A stretch of 64,000 nt of DNA, taken from NCBI GenBank assembly GCA_037176845.1, contig JAYKXP010000009.1, positions 1 through 64,000 of the forward strand. Reading direction: 5' to 3'. The position numbers were made by a program, and so were the translations under genes. This document shows, piece by piece, positions 35,850 to 47,600 of the stretch; within the stretch, counting starts at the first letter, position 1, and each line of letters opens with the position of its first letter. The notes under the pieces were generated by a model, which ran no database searches, was not told the DNA's origin, and saw only the letters and a list, made by a program, of their open reading frames with translations. Origin of the DNA: Paramarasmius palmivorus (Eukaryota; Basidiomycota; Agaricomycetes; Agaricales; Marasmiaceae).

Positions 35850-37274
35850 TTAACCATATACTGAGGCATTTACAGCAGCAGTATTGGCACGGGTCAATAG
35901 CTGGCCCCTTTTCCACTCACTAAGAGCTACGTGAAGCTCATCAATGAGATGAGACTTGCCGATATCCGCAAGAGCCTGCTCAAGTTGAGGCGAGACAAAG
36001 CTCTTAGCTTTGCCACGGTGATCTGAAATAGACTCAGGCCTGAATCAAAAAGTTAGACCAGATTGTGTAAGAAGGGGACAGATACGTACCGAGAGCAGTA
36101 GACTAATACAAAGGGGTCACAGGCAGAAGAGAGATTTTCAGCCTGCTCAATACATTGATATCAAGAAATACATTTGAGTACGAAAATTCACTCACAGTTC
36201 TGAGAAACCGCTTTGATCGTTCTGAAAACGCATCTGTTCTCTTTTGATCATCCTCGACGAACGCAGGAACATTGACTGACACAAAAATCAGTATGGATTT
36301 ATAACTTAAAAGGAAATACTGTGATCTACCTGCCGCTTTTCGTCGCCCCGACGGCCGCTCAGTGTACGGTGCCGACACCGACCTGTTATTGTGCTTTTTG
36401 GGCTGCCGCCCTGAAGCCGGGTTCTTGGTTGCGTGCTCTGTATTGACTGGTTCTAGAAACAAATTAGACTGTTGAAAAGCGTCAACTAAACATGCTTACC
36501 ATAGCTCTGTACTTGTGGCGTAGCATCAAAGTTGTTGATAATAGTGGCTGGCCCTTCCAATTGGACACTGGACAGTGTCTCAGCCAAAGCCTCCGGCGTC
36601 GGGACCTGGGTTGGGGTCGTTTGGATGAATTGGGTCCAATCACATGAATCTGCACCACTCTGGTTGATTGGGGAAGAACCTGTATTCTGAACAGATATCA
36701 GAATGTATTTCAAGATCGTAACTAATAAATGACACGTACCAATGCCTGAAGCATCTCCTGGAAAGTCAATGTTCATCCCGACATAGGACTCGAAAGGGAG
36801 ACTCCAGTCCGACCCATTGAGTAGCGGATACTGCTCTACAGGAGCATCAAAGATACCCGGATAAGTCTCAGAGGGGGTACCTTGCATTGCGGTATCGAAA
36901 ATGGGTGTGGGCGCCGAAACGATACTGTCCAATATTCCACTGTTGCTGTCATCACCAGATGATGGAGGCGAGTACTGGGGTGAAAACTGGAATGATGAAG
37001 CGAAGGGCATACTATTTTCGACGGGAGTTGCAGTGGCGGAGATTGGAGAGTCTGTAAATGTGGGTGAGGGGACATTTGGGAGCTGCAAGGCATTAAGATA
37101 CAGTTCATTAAGATAGAGCAAGAGTACATACAAAATGGCCAAGTCCCACACAGATGTGCCCTCTTCGTGATGGTGCACGACCACCGTTGACTATAGCACA
37201 ATCATGCTTGTGGCATAAATCTGAAATGTGTCAGCAGGGAGCCTCCAAACTCGTTGAGTTGACTTACTGGACAT
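35850..37274 (-). CDS. KDZ-2 accessory protein with N-terminal Cys/His motif
   Basis: Eight exons (high to low): 37268-37274, 37132-37220, 36740-37082, 36500-36679, 36330-36452, 36196-36275, 36090-36142, 35850-36039. They total 1,065 nt and 354 aa, with all introns GT-AG and phases consistent. The first exon has only 7 coding nt. The N-terminus MSNLCHKHDC...RGHICVGLGH could bind zinc. A Ser/Pro/Thr-rich acidic middle resembles an activation domain, followed by a basic stretch (GRQPKKHNNRS, RRKAAG) and a helical C-terminus ending NASVYG. I do not recognise the family. Its place inside the inverted repeats, convergent with the transposase, suggests a regulator or co-factor of transposition. Confidence 0.75.
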
Positions 37275-37519
37275 CCTGAGACCTAAATCTGACTCGACAC
37301 AGTATATCCAATGAAGAGCAGAGAAGATGAGGACAAAACATCTCCCGGATGCTTGCTTTTAAGGCATAGCGGGACCCGACGCGTAGAGGAACGTGAAATG
37401 ATGTGAGGAAAGAAAGAGCAGCCCAGGGAGCTGAAACGCGACGACGATGTGACAAGGTGACGGTGTAGGGAAGGGGGAAATGGGAGTTTTCTTGGGCTTC
37501 CAGTCTTTTAACCACTTGT

Positions 37520-37758
37520 AAACCAGCGAAATTCGGGGATGTCTTCGCCAATGATTGTTTTCTCCGGCTAAGCGAGAAGACCTGTGGATTGCACCGACAT
37601 TATCAACAGCTTTCTCGGAGAAATTAAATGAGACGTACCTGAGATTCCAGTGAGTGGACAACCAGAGGAATACAAAGATATCTGTGGAATGCGAGGGCGA
37701 GTCACTCGGCGCGGGACACCGATTACACAACCAGTGTTTTTTCACCATCAGCTGTCCC
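37520..37758. repeat. Right terminal inverted repeat of KDZ-2
   Basis: Inverted partner of 31,523-31,760, ending ...CATCAGCTGTCCC directly before the target duplication at 37,759-37,767. Confidence 0.88.
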
Positions 37759-37767
37759 ATCCAGAAC
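37759..37767. repeat. Right target-site duplication of KDZ-2
   Basis: ATCCAGAAC, identical to 31,514-31,522. Confidence 0.9.
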
Positions 37768-37769
37768 CC

Positions 37770-39650
37770 TCGATGTGAATCTGCCCCTTGGCCCTCGGTT
37801 TGTATCCTTCGTCGAGGCGCTCGCCCTTTTCGTCGTTGAGTGCTTTCTAATGAGCTTCGTCAAAAAGCACAGCTGCCCTCTGCCCTCTGCCCAGCGAGTC
37901 ATCTAGCCATTCAGCATCGAGAGTTTGAGTTTGTAACTCAAGTATGGCGTGTAAAAGGGCAGCGTGGATGAGAGGTTTTGAAAGTCGGTCTGAGCGTCGA
38001 GAAAGATCAGTTTCGACCGCACATTCCAATCCTCTATAACACCCAGAACCCATGGTGCTAGGTTTTGAAAGTGGAGAAACGCTACGTCGATGTGAGCGTA
38101 GGCTTGGATTGTGTTCGAGACTAGAATGTCTCCCAAGTGAACCTTGAAAGAGGTGCGCCGTATGGAGTTGGGTAAGAAGCGACGTCTGTGGGTGAATCTC
38201 CGCGTGAAAGTTGGGGAGTGGGATTGGGAGGAAGGTGATGGAGTTGAACAGGATCAAGCTGTCAACATATCACTACATCCTGGACTGTATCACTCTAACA
38301 CCAAATTCGACTGCAGATCCCGAGCATCCTACATCCTAATGCGACCTATATAGAACCCCCAAAACGACCTATCGCCCAGCGGTAAGGGGCAGCTTCAACA
38401 CATGTGGAATAAGTTGAGCAGCCTAAGCTTGAAGCTCATTGTATGAGAAGTGTGGGGAGGAGTCCGAGGTTGGCAAGGAGAATGGGATAAGGGAGCGAGT
38501 GCGAGGGTAAGCATGAGGTTCAGAAGAACCCCAATAAAGAGGTACACCGGGTCTGCGAATAGAGTAGAAGGGCGAGGATGCAGAATGCTTGGTGGCGGAG
38601 TCGTTAATACTCGAAGGTTGAAAGCGGAAATCGCGTTCGCGACCCAGAAGAATGATATACTGTGGTCATTCTTTGGAAGATCCGGCTCCTGGGATCGGTA
38701 GCGGTAGCGAGATGATGGGGCAAAAGGCCGACGAGTCGGCGTAGCACCTGAGGAGCACATCGCATGTCGAAGGGGTTATACTGTCAGTTGCGCCGGACCT
38801 AAGGATGGGATATAGGAAAGTTGTGCTGGTGAAGATGCGAGGGCAGATTTGTGGTTGAGGTGTCGTGCTGTGGATGGTGCCGGTGATGTGGAAGAGTGAG
38901 AAAGGATGGGTGATGCCGCGTGTCGAGATGGAACGAACTACTAGCCCAGTATTCGCGTGAAAGGACGCGAGTGCGTTCTATCGGGTCTAGCAGTGGTTAT
39001 AGGGATAAGGGAGCGAATGCAAAGGTATAGGTGCGAGAAAGGGGCATGAGGAGGAGGCCCAAAAAGACCTCAATGAAGAGATACGTCGGGTCCGAGAATG
39101 GGAAGTGAGTAGAAGGTCGTGTTGGTGAGGATAGCCTGCGGTTTTGTCCTGCGGATGACGACATGCTTTTGAAAGAGTCGACGACCGTATCGCGATCGGG
39201 ATAGAACGAGACTGGAGCAGCTAGCCCAACATTCGCGTAAAAAGAGCGCGCTGTATTGGGTCTAACGGTGGTTATAGTGTTTGGGGACAGAAGACCTTTT
39301 TGGCTCTGGAATTCGACGACTTGATTAAGTCGCCGAGCCGTCTGCCTCAACAAGGACGCGATGATTGTCTTGTGATCGTATATGGGGACGAGAAATGGGT
39401 GAAAGGATGATTGCGTTCTGGATGCGAGGAGCTAGAGGAATATGGTAGTGGTGTAGCGTCTGTTGTGGTTGTTTTTGGGCATCGACCTTGTGAAGCTTGT
39501 AGGGATGACCAAGGCTAGGATATAGCGTCTTCCCAGCATGCTCAAGGGAAGGATAAAGTGGACGAGCTGCTGAAAAGGGCGTGAAATTTTATACGATACT
39601 ATCGAAAAAGGTACGAATGGTTATATACCTCGACCGAAGCAAGCTCGATT
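37770..39650 (-). repeat. Relic minus-strand gene-like repeats, copies b and c
   Basis: On the minus strand, peptide-like blocks can be read, for example AHIDVAFLHFQNLAPWV, DWNVRSKLIFLDAQTDF and LPFYTPYLSYK (38,105-37,905), and hydrophobic DPTYLFIEVFLGLLLM (about 39,100-39,040) with its partner DPVYLFIGVLLNLML (about 38,560-38,510). The two halves (38.4-38.8 and 39.0-39.4 kb) are paralogous to each other and to 27.3-28.5 kb. Frames are interrupted, so these are remnants of an unrecognised membrane-protein gene family. Confidence 0.45.
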
Positions 39651-39879
39651 CCAATGCCCATCTACTCTCTTTGACCCCGTAGCCGCTGCTATCCTGTCCT
39701 ACACATCCAAGTCTCCACGACGAGAACTACCCTAGGCTTGTGAATGGTTGCAGGAGCTATCGTCAACGTTGGCATCGTGATAACATAATGTGCTGTGATT
39801 CGTGCTTGTTTTGTGCTTGTTTTGTCCTGGTTCTGAGGCTTGAGGTCGAGGGTGACGACGGTGCAAAAGGACAGAGAGA

Positions 39880-42800
39880 GCTTGGATTTGGAAGCGGAAA
39901 AAGGTAACTCCGCGGCTTGATCTTTCCTCACGACCACCATCTCTACACTCGTGCTCTCAAGATCCTAAACTCCTTGAAGAACAAGAACGCTTGATTTTAG
40001 TCTCCTGATTCCCTGGATGACGCGTTTCGCGCGATGAAAGGTACGCTGTTCTCCGTTTTCTGCGATACTTAAGCTCACAGGAGATCTCGTCAGGCTCAAT
40101 TTCATTCCTAGTACGCTATCTCGCAGGTCAACTCAACGCCCACATCGACTATTTACAAGTATGCAGAAGACCAAGGATATCATTTGCAATAACCATGCCT
40201 TCACTGTCACGATAGGTACGTGTTCCAACTTCAGCATCCTCAGAACCACGTTTAAATCCTCTAGATCTCTACTAGCGCTCTACTAGTTGCACGCCAAACT
40301 TGCGCCAAACACAACCGATGTCATTGAAGGAATAGGAAGACGCACCATTACCCTGCCAGGCCCTCATTGTACAGAGGTACCTTGTTTTCTATGCCACTCC
40401 ATCTTCGATACTGAATCCTTTCATAGAACAAAACTGCTCGTTTTCGTCTCGTTCTTACGCTCAGACGACGCTCCGCCCAGTATGTCCTCGATTTCACTCC
40501 TCAATACCTGTCGAACTGACCTGTACTATCACTCAGAATCCTGGCCCGACCGAACATGCCAGCCCAAGGCCTTCTCTTGGCCGGCTCTGCTCTCTCTCTC
40601 CTTACGAACGAAGACACCTTTATCTTTGTATCGCCGGTCCCCCAATACCTCACCGTCGTTTCGACTCTAAAAACGACCACCCAAGAAAAGGTATTGTTAA
40701 GCAAGGGGCTCGGCGTATAGCTCGTGAGTTCTGTGTTATCGATACACTCACGTACAATGGCTAACCCTCAGCTCTAAGAGATTGATACGACGATAGAGAA
40801 ACCTCATCATTGAGAGGTCTTACAATCAGGAACCACGCGTTTCTCGTTGGAAAATGATTCTATTGGATACAGACCTACGACTATCTTGTATATGGTTCAC
40901 TCGATGTATCTTTAGGTACACGAATAATTTTGAATGCCACGCCTTTGTGTACCCCGCAATAGCGACTTTGAGAGGTACCGGTAGAGTCTTCTGTATCAGC
41001 ATTCGGAAAGAACACCACTCTCCGAAGGACTCGTTCTTTGAGCAGAGCACCTTGATATCACAATCTTGCAAAGGTTTAGTTCCTGTAGACAGTCTGACAT
41101 CCCGAGGTTCGAGGTCGAGAAGACGTCACAGGGAACATAGCGCATGGGGCGGGGTGTCAGGTTCAGAATCCCAGTGGTACTAGTTGTAAAGGCGGGGATC
41201 AAGAAAGTAATCGAAAAACACACCTTAGATAACTCCACCCGGCCTATCGAGTCATATACAACACCCAGGCCATCCAAAATCCAAACGCACATCCCAACCC
41301 AATCGAAAGACGAGAAGCTTTAGCGTGTGTGAATCGAGACCTTTGTTTGAAGCACGAGTATAGAGAGAGAGGACGACATGGGTGAGGTTTTGAAGGGGGT
41401 TGTGGTTTGGTTGTGGTCTTCTCGAGGAAATGAGCTGGCGGAGCGCTACACCAGCGCGAGAATGATAATGGTGTTGGGTGAGAGCTTCAAGAAAGATCAC
41501 GCCCGCTGCGGCAGAAAGACGAAGGCCCTGAGTTCAAGTTGGCAGAACGCGGAAAGCTTGGAGAAGAGGTTCTGGGTATCCTAGTACAAAGGCAGGATTT
41601 TGATAAAGGCTGGACCGGTGCAGGGCCATGTTCAAAGCCTGCAAAAGACACAGGAGAATCAGAATCTCAGATAGAGCGTTCGAATGGATACATACCTCGA
41701 CCAAAGCCCCAGTATCCAGCTAATTTTCCTGCACATACGAGATCAACCATACCCTCATGCTCGAGTGGTTACTTGCGAAAACCGAAGAGGTCTGTTGGGG
41801 ACGAAGGAAAATAGAAGGTTGCGTGAGGAGGTGGTACGGAAGAAAGTAACTCCGTGGCTTTCACAGGGCTCTCCAGAACCACCATCACAAACTCTACATT
41901 GTCCGCTCGTTTGAACAGGCCAGCCGCCCTGAACTCATTGAGGGACTAGGAACAAAGTAAGCTCTATGGTGCGTCTTCAATATTTCAATCTCATCCCTGA
42001 CTCGGAATAGCCCGTCCACCGAACATATACAACGTTCAACCCTCGGACGCCCAATGCCATATCGACTATTTCCGATGACCGAAAAGCGCACACAAAACCT
42101 AGGATATAACTTGCTATAAGGACGATTCGTACCACATAAACACCTCATCGCCGCAATAGGTACGTGTTTATTCTTTGAAAACACGTAGATCCGGGTTTGA
42201 GCCGTGCATCTTCTAGATCTGAAATTATTGACCCACGCCAACCCCTCTGAAGGAATAGGAAGATACTCCATCAAAGTTAAACCGCAGGGACCCCGTCCGG
42301 CTCACTATTGATGAAACAAAACTGATCGTCTCGTTGCGCTCGGGAGAGGCACCGTTCGGTACGTCTTCGCTCTCATTCCTGTAGTGCCTGTTGAACTGAC
42401 CTAGTAATATCACCAGAGTAGCTCATTCACTACTCCGCACTGAGCGCTGAACATCGGACTCATTCAATGCCATTTTAACTATCACCGAACATTCAAGGAT
42501 ACCTACAACTACCAGCGTTTTCTGCACGCTGTATCAGCGGTGCCTACTCTTCTAGATGAAAAGTAGACTCCTAGCGCTCGACAGCTCGCTTGATTCACGA
42601 ACACCATCACACCTTCTGCACTTCATCCTAGCCATGCTACGATCGTAGTCCCACATGAACCTCAATGTGCGTTTGTTGGCTATATTGTTTTCTCTTCCAC
42701 TTCAACGACACTAAACCGTGCCTCTAGAACAAAACTACTTGTTTCTGACCCGTTCTTTTCCCTCACAAGAGAGGCTCAAGCTCTCTGGAACAGTGTGCGT
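39880..42800 (+). repeat. Cluster of diverged splice-bearing repeats
   Basis: Copies of the dispersed motif lie at 39,903 (AACTCCGCGGCTT) and 41,850 (AACTCCGTGGCTTTC). Units at about 40,110-40,500, 41,990-42,440 and 42,660-42,830 share blocks such as CACATCGACTATTT, GAAGGAATAGGAAGA, AGAACAAAACT and GTACGTCTTCG, all also related to 19.3-20.2 kb. Intron-like GGTACGTG...CTAG blocks are visible. No continuous gene was found, and the longest frames (109-127 codons) are not convincing. Confidence 0.45.
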
Positions 42801-42829
42801 CCAATCTCCTTTCTACGCTGACTGCTGTC

Positions 42830-44200
42830 CTGAATCTCTTGCAGCAACCCATTCACCACTCGTCGCCTCTAGATCTATTGCTTGTCGAACATCACACACG
42901 TCGAGATTCGCGGGCGAGTCAGACGCTACCAGAGAGGTTGAGGAACATTGAGTTGGATTAAATTGTTTGTGAGTATATTGTCTTTCTTTGAATCCTCCAA
43001 GTTGACAATGCCATACAGTAGATGAGGTGTTGAGACCCAACTGAACATCACAGAAGACCAATAGTTGAGCGCACCCATCCATCAACTCCTGGCCAAATTC
43101 TCTTCACCTCACAGGACTTCCTAGTGAGAAGTCGTGCCAGCAAGGATGATTATCGACTCAAGCGGGTAGTCACTCGTTCGATGCTAGCTCCACTACTGAG
43201 TGGCCACTCCTTCATTATTCCTCGACCACGCACACCAATGGTATTCTGCGACATTGACACCGATGCCCAACCTTGAGCTATAGGTCAAGGCCTTCATCAG
43301 GATTACAGCCATCCTGGATAGAGACAATCCCAATTGGGTTCTGGACATGAATCACATCTGGATGAAAACACAAATGTGGGTACCCTTTACACATCTCAAA
43401 ACTCGTCCTATCACAGGATTGCCACCAACTGCAGTATTCTCTTTTAGTATGCTCCTGTCCTATTTATTAGTATGATGATCTCTTCAACCTACTACTCTTG
43501 CAGATTTGCCGTCTCATGCTCTGGTCACTCTACTCTTGCAGGGTCAAAACCTTGAGCATCTGTGCTTCATCAATCAAGAATCCGAGAAGCCTCTTGGATC
43601 ACTGCTTGATCTTACATATCTTGAGATGCAGGTGTTGAGGTGCTATCTTCCCTCACTTCATTTAGTATCACTGAATCACAGAACTGGGCTATTCTGGGGT
43701 ATTATCACTTGGACCAAGCCATGAGCTCAATTCTTGACTTGAACCTGAGGATGTGCGGGAGTTGGTGTTCAAGATGTTCTTATCATGGAGCTTGTGTCAC
43801 CAGCAGAAGTTGTGATGGAGCCATGCTTGATCCCCCAATCTCTTGTCTGTTGCAGATTCAACTCATAACCTGATATCAGGCAGCTGGAATCAAGCCTGTA
43901 TTTAGGGTAGCTACATTGCCTTAATGCTTGAAGTTTATGAGAACAGTGTGATGCTGGTAAGACTAGGTTAAGAAAGCTTACCTAGATTAAGCTAAGTAGT
44001 AGATGTCTGACCTTGCATTGTACCACCATTGTTGCCATGACTGGCACTAGAACCCATCCTACCATTCACATTTCAACCACACATCCCGACACTCCTACAT
44101 CACCCACAGTCAAGTCAGCACCAGTAATATCTGTATAGCCCATGCCAGATACATGAACAGGTTTTTGTTTGAGAGGAAATGTAGTCTTGGTGCTTGGGGA
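42830..44200. other. Intergenic, no gene seen
   Basis: Only short unrelated frames are present. The block at 43,953-44,025 repeats 27,272-27,345. The sequence abuts the copia 3' LTR at 44,202. Confidence 0.4.
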
Positions 44201-44201
44201 G

Positions 44202-44618
44202 TGTTGAAACAGGAACAGCGTAGCGAGTGAGGTGACGACCACTTACCAAGTGGAGAAGAGTTAACGAGGTAGAGAGCACAGAGAATAGACAGAAAGTCTT
44301 ATTGTCCACAGAGCGTATCTACTACAGTTTATATACTGGAAATACAACTATGTACGCATAAAGTAAGACATAGAGTAAAGTAATGGTAAGATCGAATATA
44401 CACGATTATACCACAAGTAAACAGCATGTTGTGGAGTTCAACATGCCCATATTGCATGTACTATACTACTGCTACCAATAGCGATTATACCTACGAGTGT
44501 TCTACATGAGTTGTACACTACGGAGCAGCTATATTAATCAATCATTAATATCAGGATAGGAGATAAGTTACATCCTCGGAGTCTAGTGACTACTACGGGC
44601 GTTACTATAATCTCAACA
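44202..44618 (-). repeat. 3' LTR of the copia element, 417 bp
   Basis: On the minus strand it begins TGTTGAGATT right after the purine-rich GAAGCGAGGAGGAG and ends TTTCAACA, giving the inverted TGTTGA/TCAACA termini usual for LTRs. Inside are TATATAA-like sequence and the CTCTCTACCTCG end region. The partner LTR is outside the window, so the boundary is inferred from the termini. Confidence 0.78.
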
Positions 44619-44646
44619 CTCCTCCTCGCTTCAGTCGTCAATGGAC

Positions 44647-47600
44647 TTATGCGGATGCAAATTCTAAACCGAGTTTGGATCTAAACTTTACAAAGGTAGC
44701 ATGTGGAAGATTCTTAGTAAAGATATCAGCCACATTCGAATCTGTCGGAGTGTAATAGACTACGATTGATCCGTCCTCAACCTTATCACGAATAAAATGA
44801 AAGCGTATATCAATATGTTTTGATCGCTTCTCAACAACGCAATTTGATGCGAGGAAAATTGATCCTTGATTATCGCCGACAAGTGGAGTACCGTGAATAG
44901 GGAATTGGAGCTCACCAAAGAGTTGTTGAATCCAATAAATCTGACGCGATGCATCAGAGAGAGCCATATACTCTGCTTCGGTAGAAGAAAGTGCTACTGT
45001 CTTTTGTTTGTGTGAGACCCAACACACAGGAGCGCTTGCCAATTTAATGACGTATCCAGAATGTGATTTACGATCGAAGTTGTCAGACGCCCAATCAGAG
45101 TCCGCAAAGCAAATCAAACCTTTATCAGAGGCGCCATCATAGACCAGACGATAGTCACTTGTCTTATTCAGGTACCGTAAGATATACAGAGCTTTTTGAA
45201 GATGCTCTGGGCTTGGGTTTGCAGCGTACTGAGATAACTTAATAGTAGCATATGAAATGTCTGGGCGTGTACCTAACATCAAGAATAAGATCGATCCAAT
45301 CACTTGTTGAAATTTAGAGCGAACTGCAGGATCAATCGGTTTCTCATTTGCGATGGGCTTATATCCAGTTGGTAAAGGCGTGTTCGCGTATTTAGCGCTT
45401 TCCATGCCGAATCGCTTCACTATCTTTTTCAGATAATCGGACTGATCTAACGCAAGAGTGCGTTTCGATCTATCACGTGTGATGCGCATACCAAGGAATT
45501 CTTTAGCCTCGCCAAGATCCCGACATTCCCACATCTCCATAAATTTGCCTTTTAAGTTTAAGACTAACTTATGATCTTTGCCAAGGAATAGTGCGTCATC
45601 TACATAAACAATGGCATAGATCTTTTGGTTGCCTTTTTCGTAAACGTAAACCCCTGCATCTGATCGGCAGCGCTTAAAACCTAGCTTGAGCATTGACTCA
45701 TTGCATTTACGCCACCAGGCAAGGCTTGCTTGTTTAAGACCATACAGGGCTTTCTTAAGGCGCCAAACCTTATTAGGGTTTTTCTTGTTAAACCCTTCCG
45801 GCTGTTCCATATAGATTTCTTCGTCGAGGGCACCATATAAAAATGCCGTCTTTACATCAACTGCTTCGATTTTCCAATCTTCTAAAGCAGTGAGTGCGAA
45901 GAGTAATCTAACGGTTTCATAACGTACAACCGGGGAAAACAGTTCGTTATAGTCTACTCCTTCTCGTTGACTAAAACCTTTCGCAACAAGTCGAGATCGT
46001 TTACGACCATCAGACTTTTGATTAAAGACCCATCGGCATTTGATTGCCTTTTTGCCTTTCGGCAGATCACATTCTTCAAAGACTCCTCTACGTTTGAGAT
46101 CAGTGATTTCTTCTTCGCATTTAGCCATCCACTGATCAAATTGATCCTTCGGCAACTTTAATATGTCACGGAAGTTCCATTCTTTAAAGGATTGATCGTT
46201 AGATACAGTGTCAGCTTGTTGCATTAAAAACGATAGAAATGGTTCTCCTCCTCCTTGAGCTAATTGGGATAAAATAGCTTCAGGGTCATCCATACGATCA
46301 TCCGGGTCAAATGGACTTTCAGGACGTCGCATATCTGCATCTGGATCCATTTCGATATCGTCATCTACAGGGGCATCAACACGTGGTTCTTCACGTGGAT
46401 TAACGTCATTAGGTATTGAGGGACCAGGTACAGCGTTCCTAGGCGCACGTGGCAGCACAGGGAGACGGCGTGTGTGTGGTTTCGGACCTGTTTGACGTTT
46501 CCAAGATCCCGTTTCCGGAACATATCTTGGAGCCGCTTGACGATTACGAGGACCAGGATTTAAACGTCTCCATTCTTCTACATCCTCTGGCCTATAACTA
46601 AAAGGGTTTGGCTGAGGTGGAGTCGGAGGACGTGCAGGTGGATTGAATTGAGGTGGAGGTTCCTGATGAGGAACATGACGATCAGAATGATCGGAGTCTG
46701 AATCAGAGTCGACATCTCCGGATCCGGGTGGATCAAAATTAAACGGAGTTGGCGGTCTGCGTGATGGGCCGGGTGGATCAAAATTAAACGGAGTTGGCGG
46801 TCTGCGTGATGGGCCGGGTTGCGGTTCATCAAATGAAGGGATTTCCACTTTGGGTATATCACCTTCAGGAATGGAAGAAAGTGGACGCTCTTGAGAGGAC
46901 TTCTTCCTGGGAAATGTGGATTCTAAAAAGAAACCATGTTCACCGATAAAAATGGTATTGTCTGAACGCATAAAGCGATAAGCTTTGGTACCAGATTCAT
47001 AGCCAATGAAAGTCATTAATTCGGACTTAGGGGCGAGCTTGTTCTTTCGTTTTTCGATTGGAATGTGAACATAAGCTCCGCAGCCGAAAGTACGAAAATA
47101 AGATACATCAGGCTTTTTACCTAAAAAGGATTCTACAGGCGTCATATAATTGATCCGTTTTAATGGTGTACGGTTATAAACATGAATGGCGGTGTGAAAT
47201 GAAAATTCCCACCATGATTCAGGGCAGCCAGCCATCAGGCGCATGCACTCTGATTTGTCACTGAGCGTTCGATGAATTCGTTCCGCTCTGCCGTTTTGTT
47301 CATGTATCGTAGCAACAGTTCTTTCATGAATGATGCCATGTGCTCCCAAATAATTAATAAATTCTGTTGATGAAAATTCTCCTCCTCGATCAACACGTAG
47401 CTTTTTGATCTTGAGACCAGTCTGTTTTTCGACGAACTTTTTATAGTTGCGAAATTCAGTAAAAGCTTGTGATTTCTTTGTTAAGAAGAATGAGGCTACA
47501 AAGGAGGTATTATCATCTAAGAACGTTGCCACGTATTTCTTACGAGAATACGATAACGTGGGTAGTTCAAACAGATCGGCATGAATCAATTCTAACGGAG

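Larger units (their letters stand above)
31523..37758. mobile_element. KDZ-2: complete KDZ-type DNA transposon, 6.2 kb
   Basis: Terminal inverted repeats of about 235 bp (31,523-31,760 and 37,520-37,758) start GGGACAGCTGATGGTGAAAA. They are nearly identical for the first 60 bp and about 90 percent identical over 215 bp by eye. A perfect 9-bp target duplication (ATCCAGAAC) flanks them. Inside are two convergent genes, a KDZ-family cysteine-cluster transposase (plus) and a 354-aa accessory gene (minus), whose stops are 72 bp apart. The assignment to the Kyakuja-Dileera-Zisupton superfamily follows from the transposase motifs. The transposase gene is interrupted, so the copy is probably immobile on its own. 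Confidence 0.88.

Noticed and set aside
37084..37184. Apparent membrane span (ILYVLLLYLNELYLNAL) in the KDZ-2 accessory gene
   Set aside because: This stretch is translated intron (GTATGT...TTGCAG); removing it restores the phase of the flanking exons.
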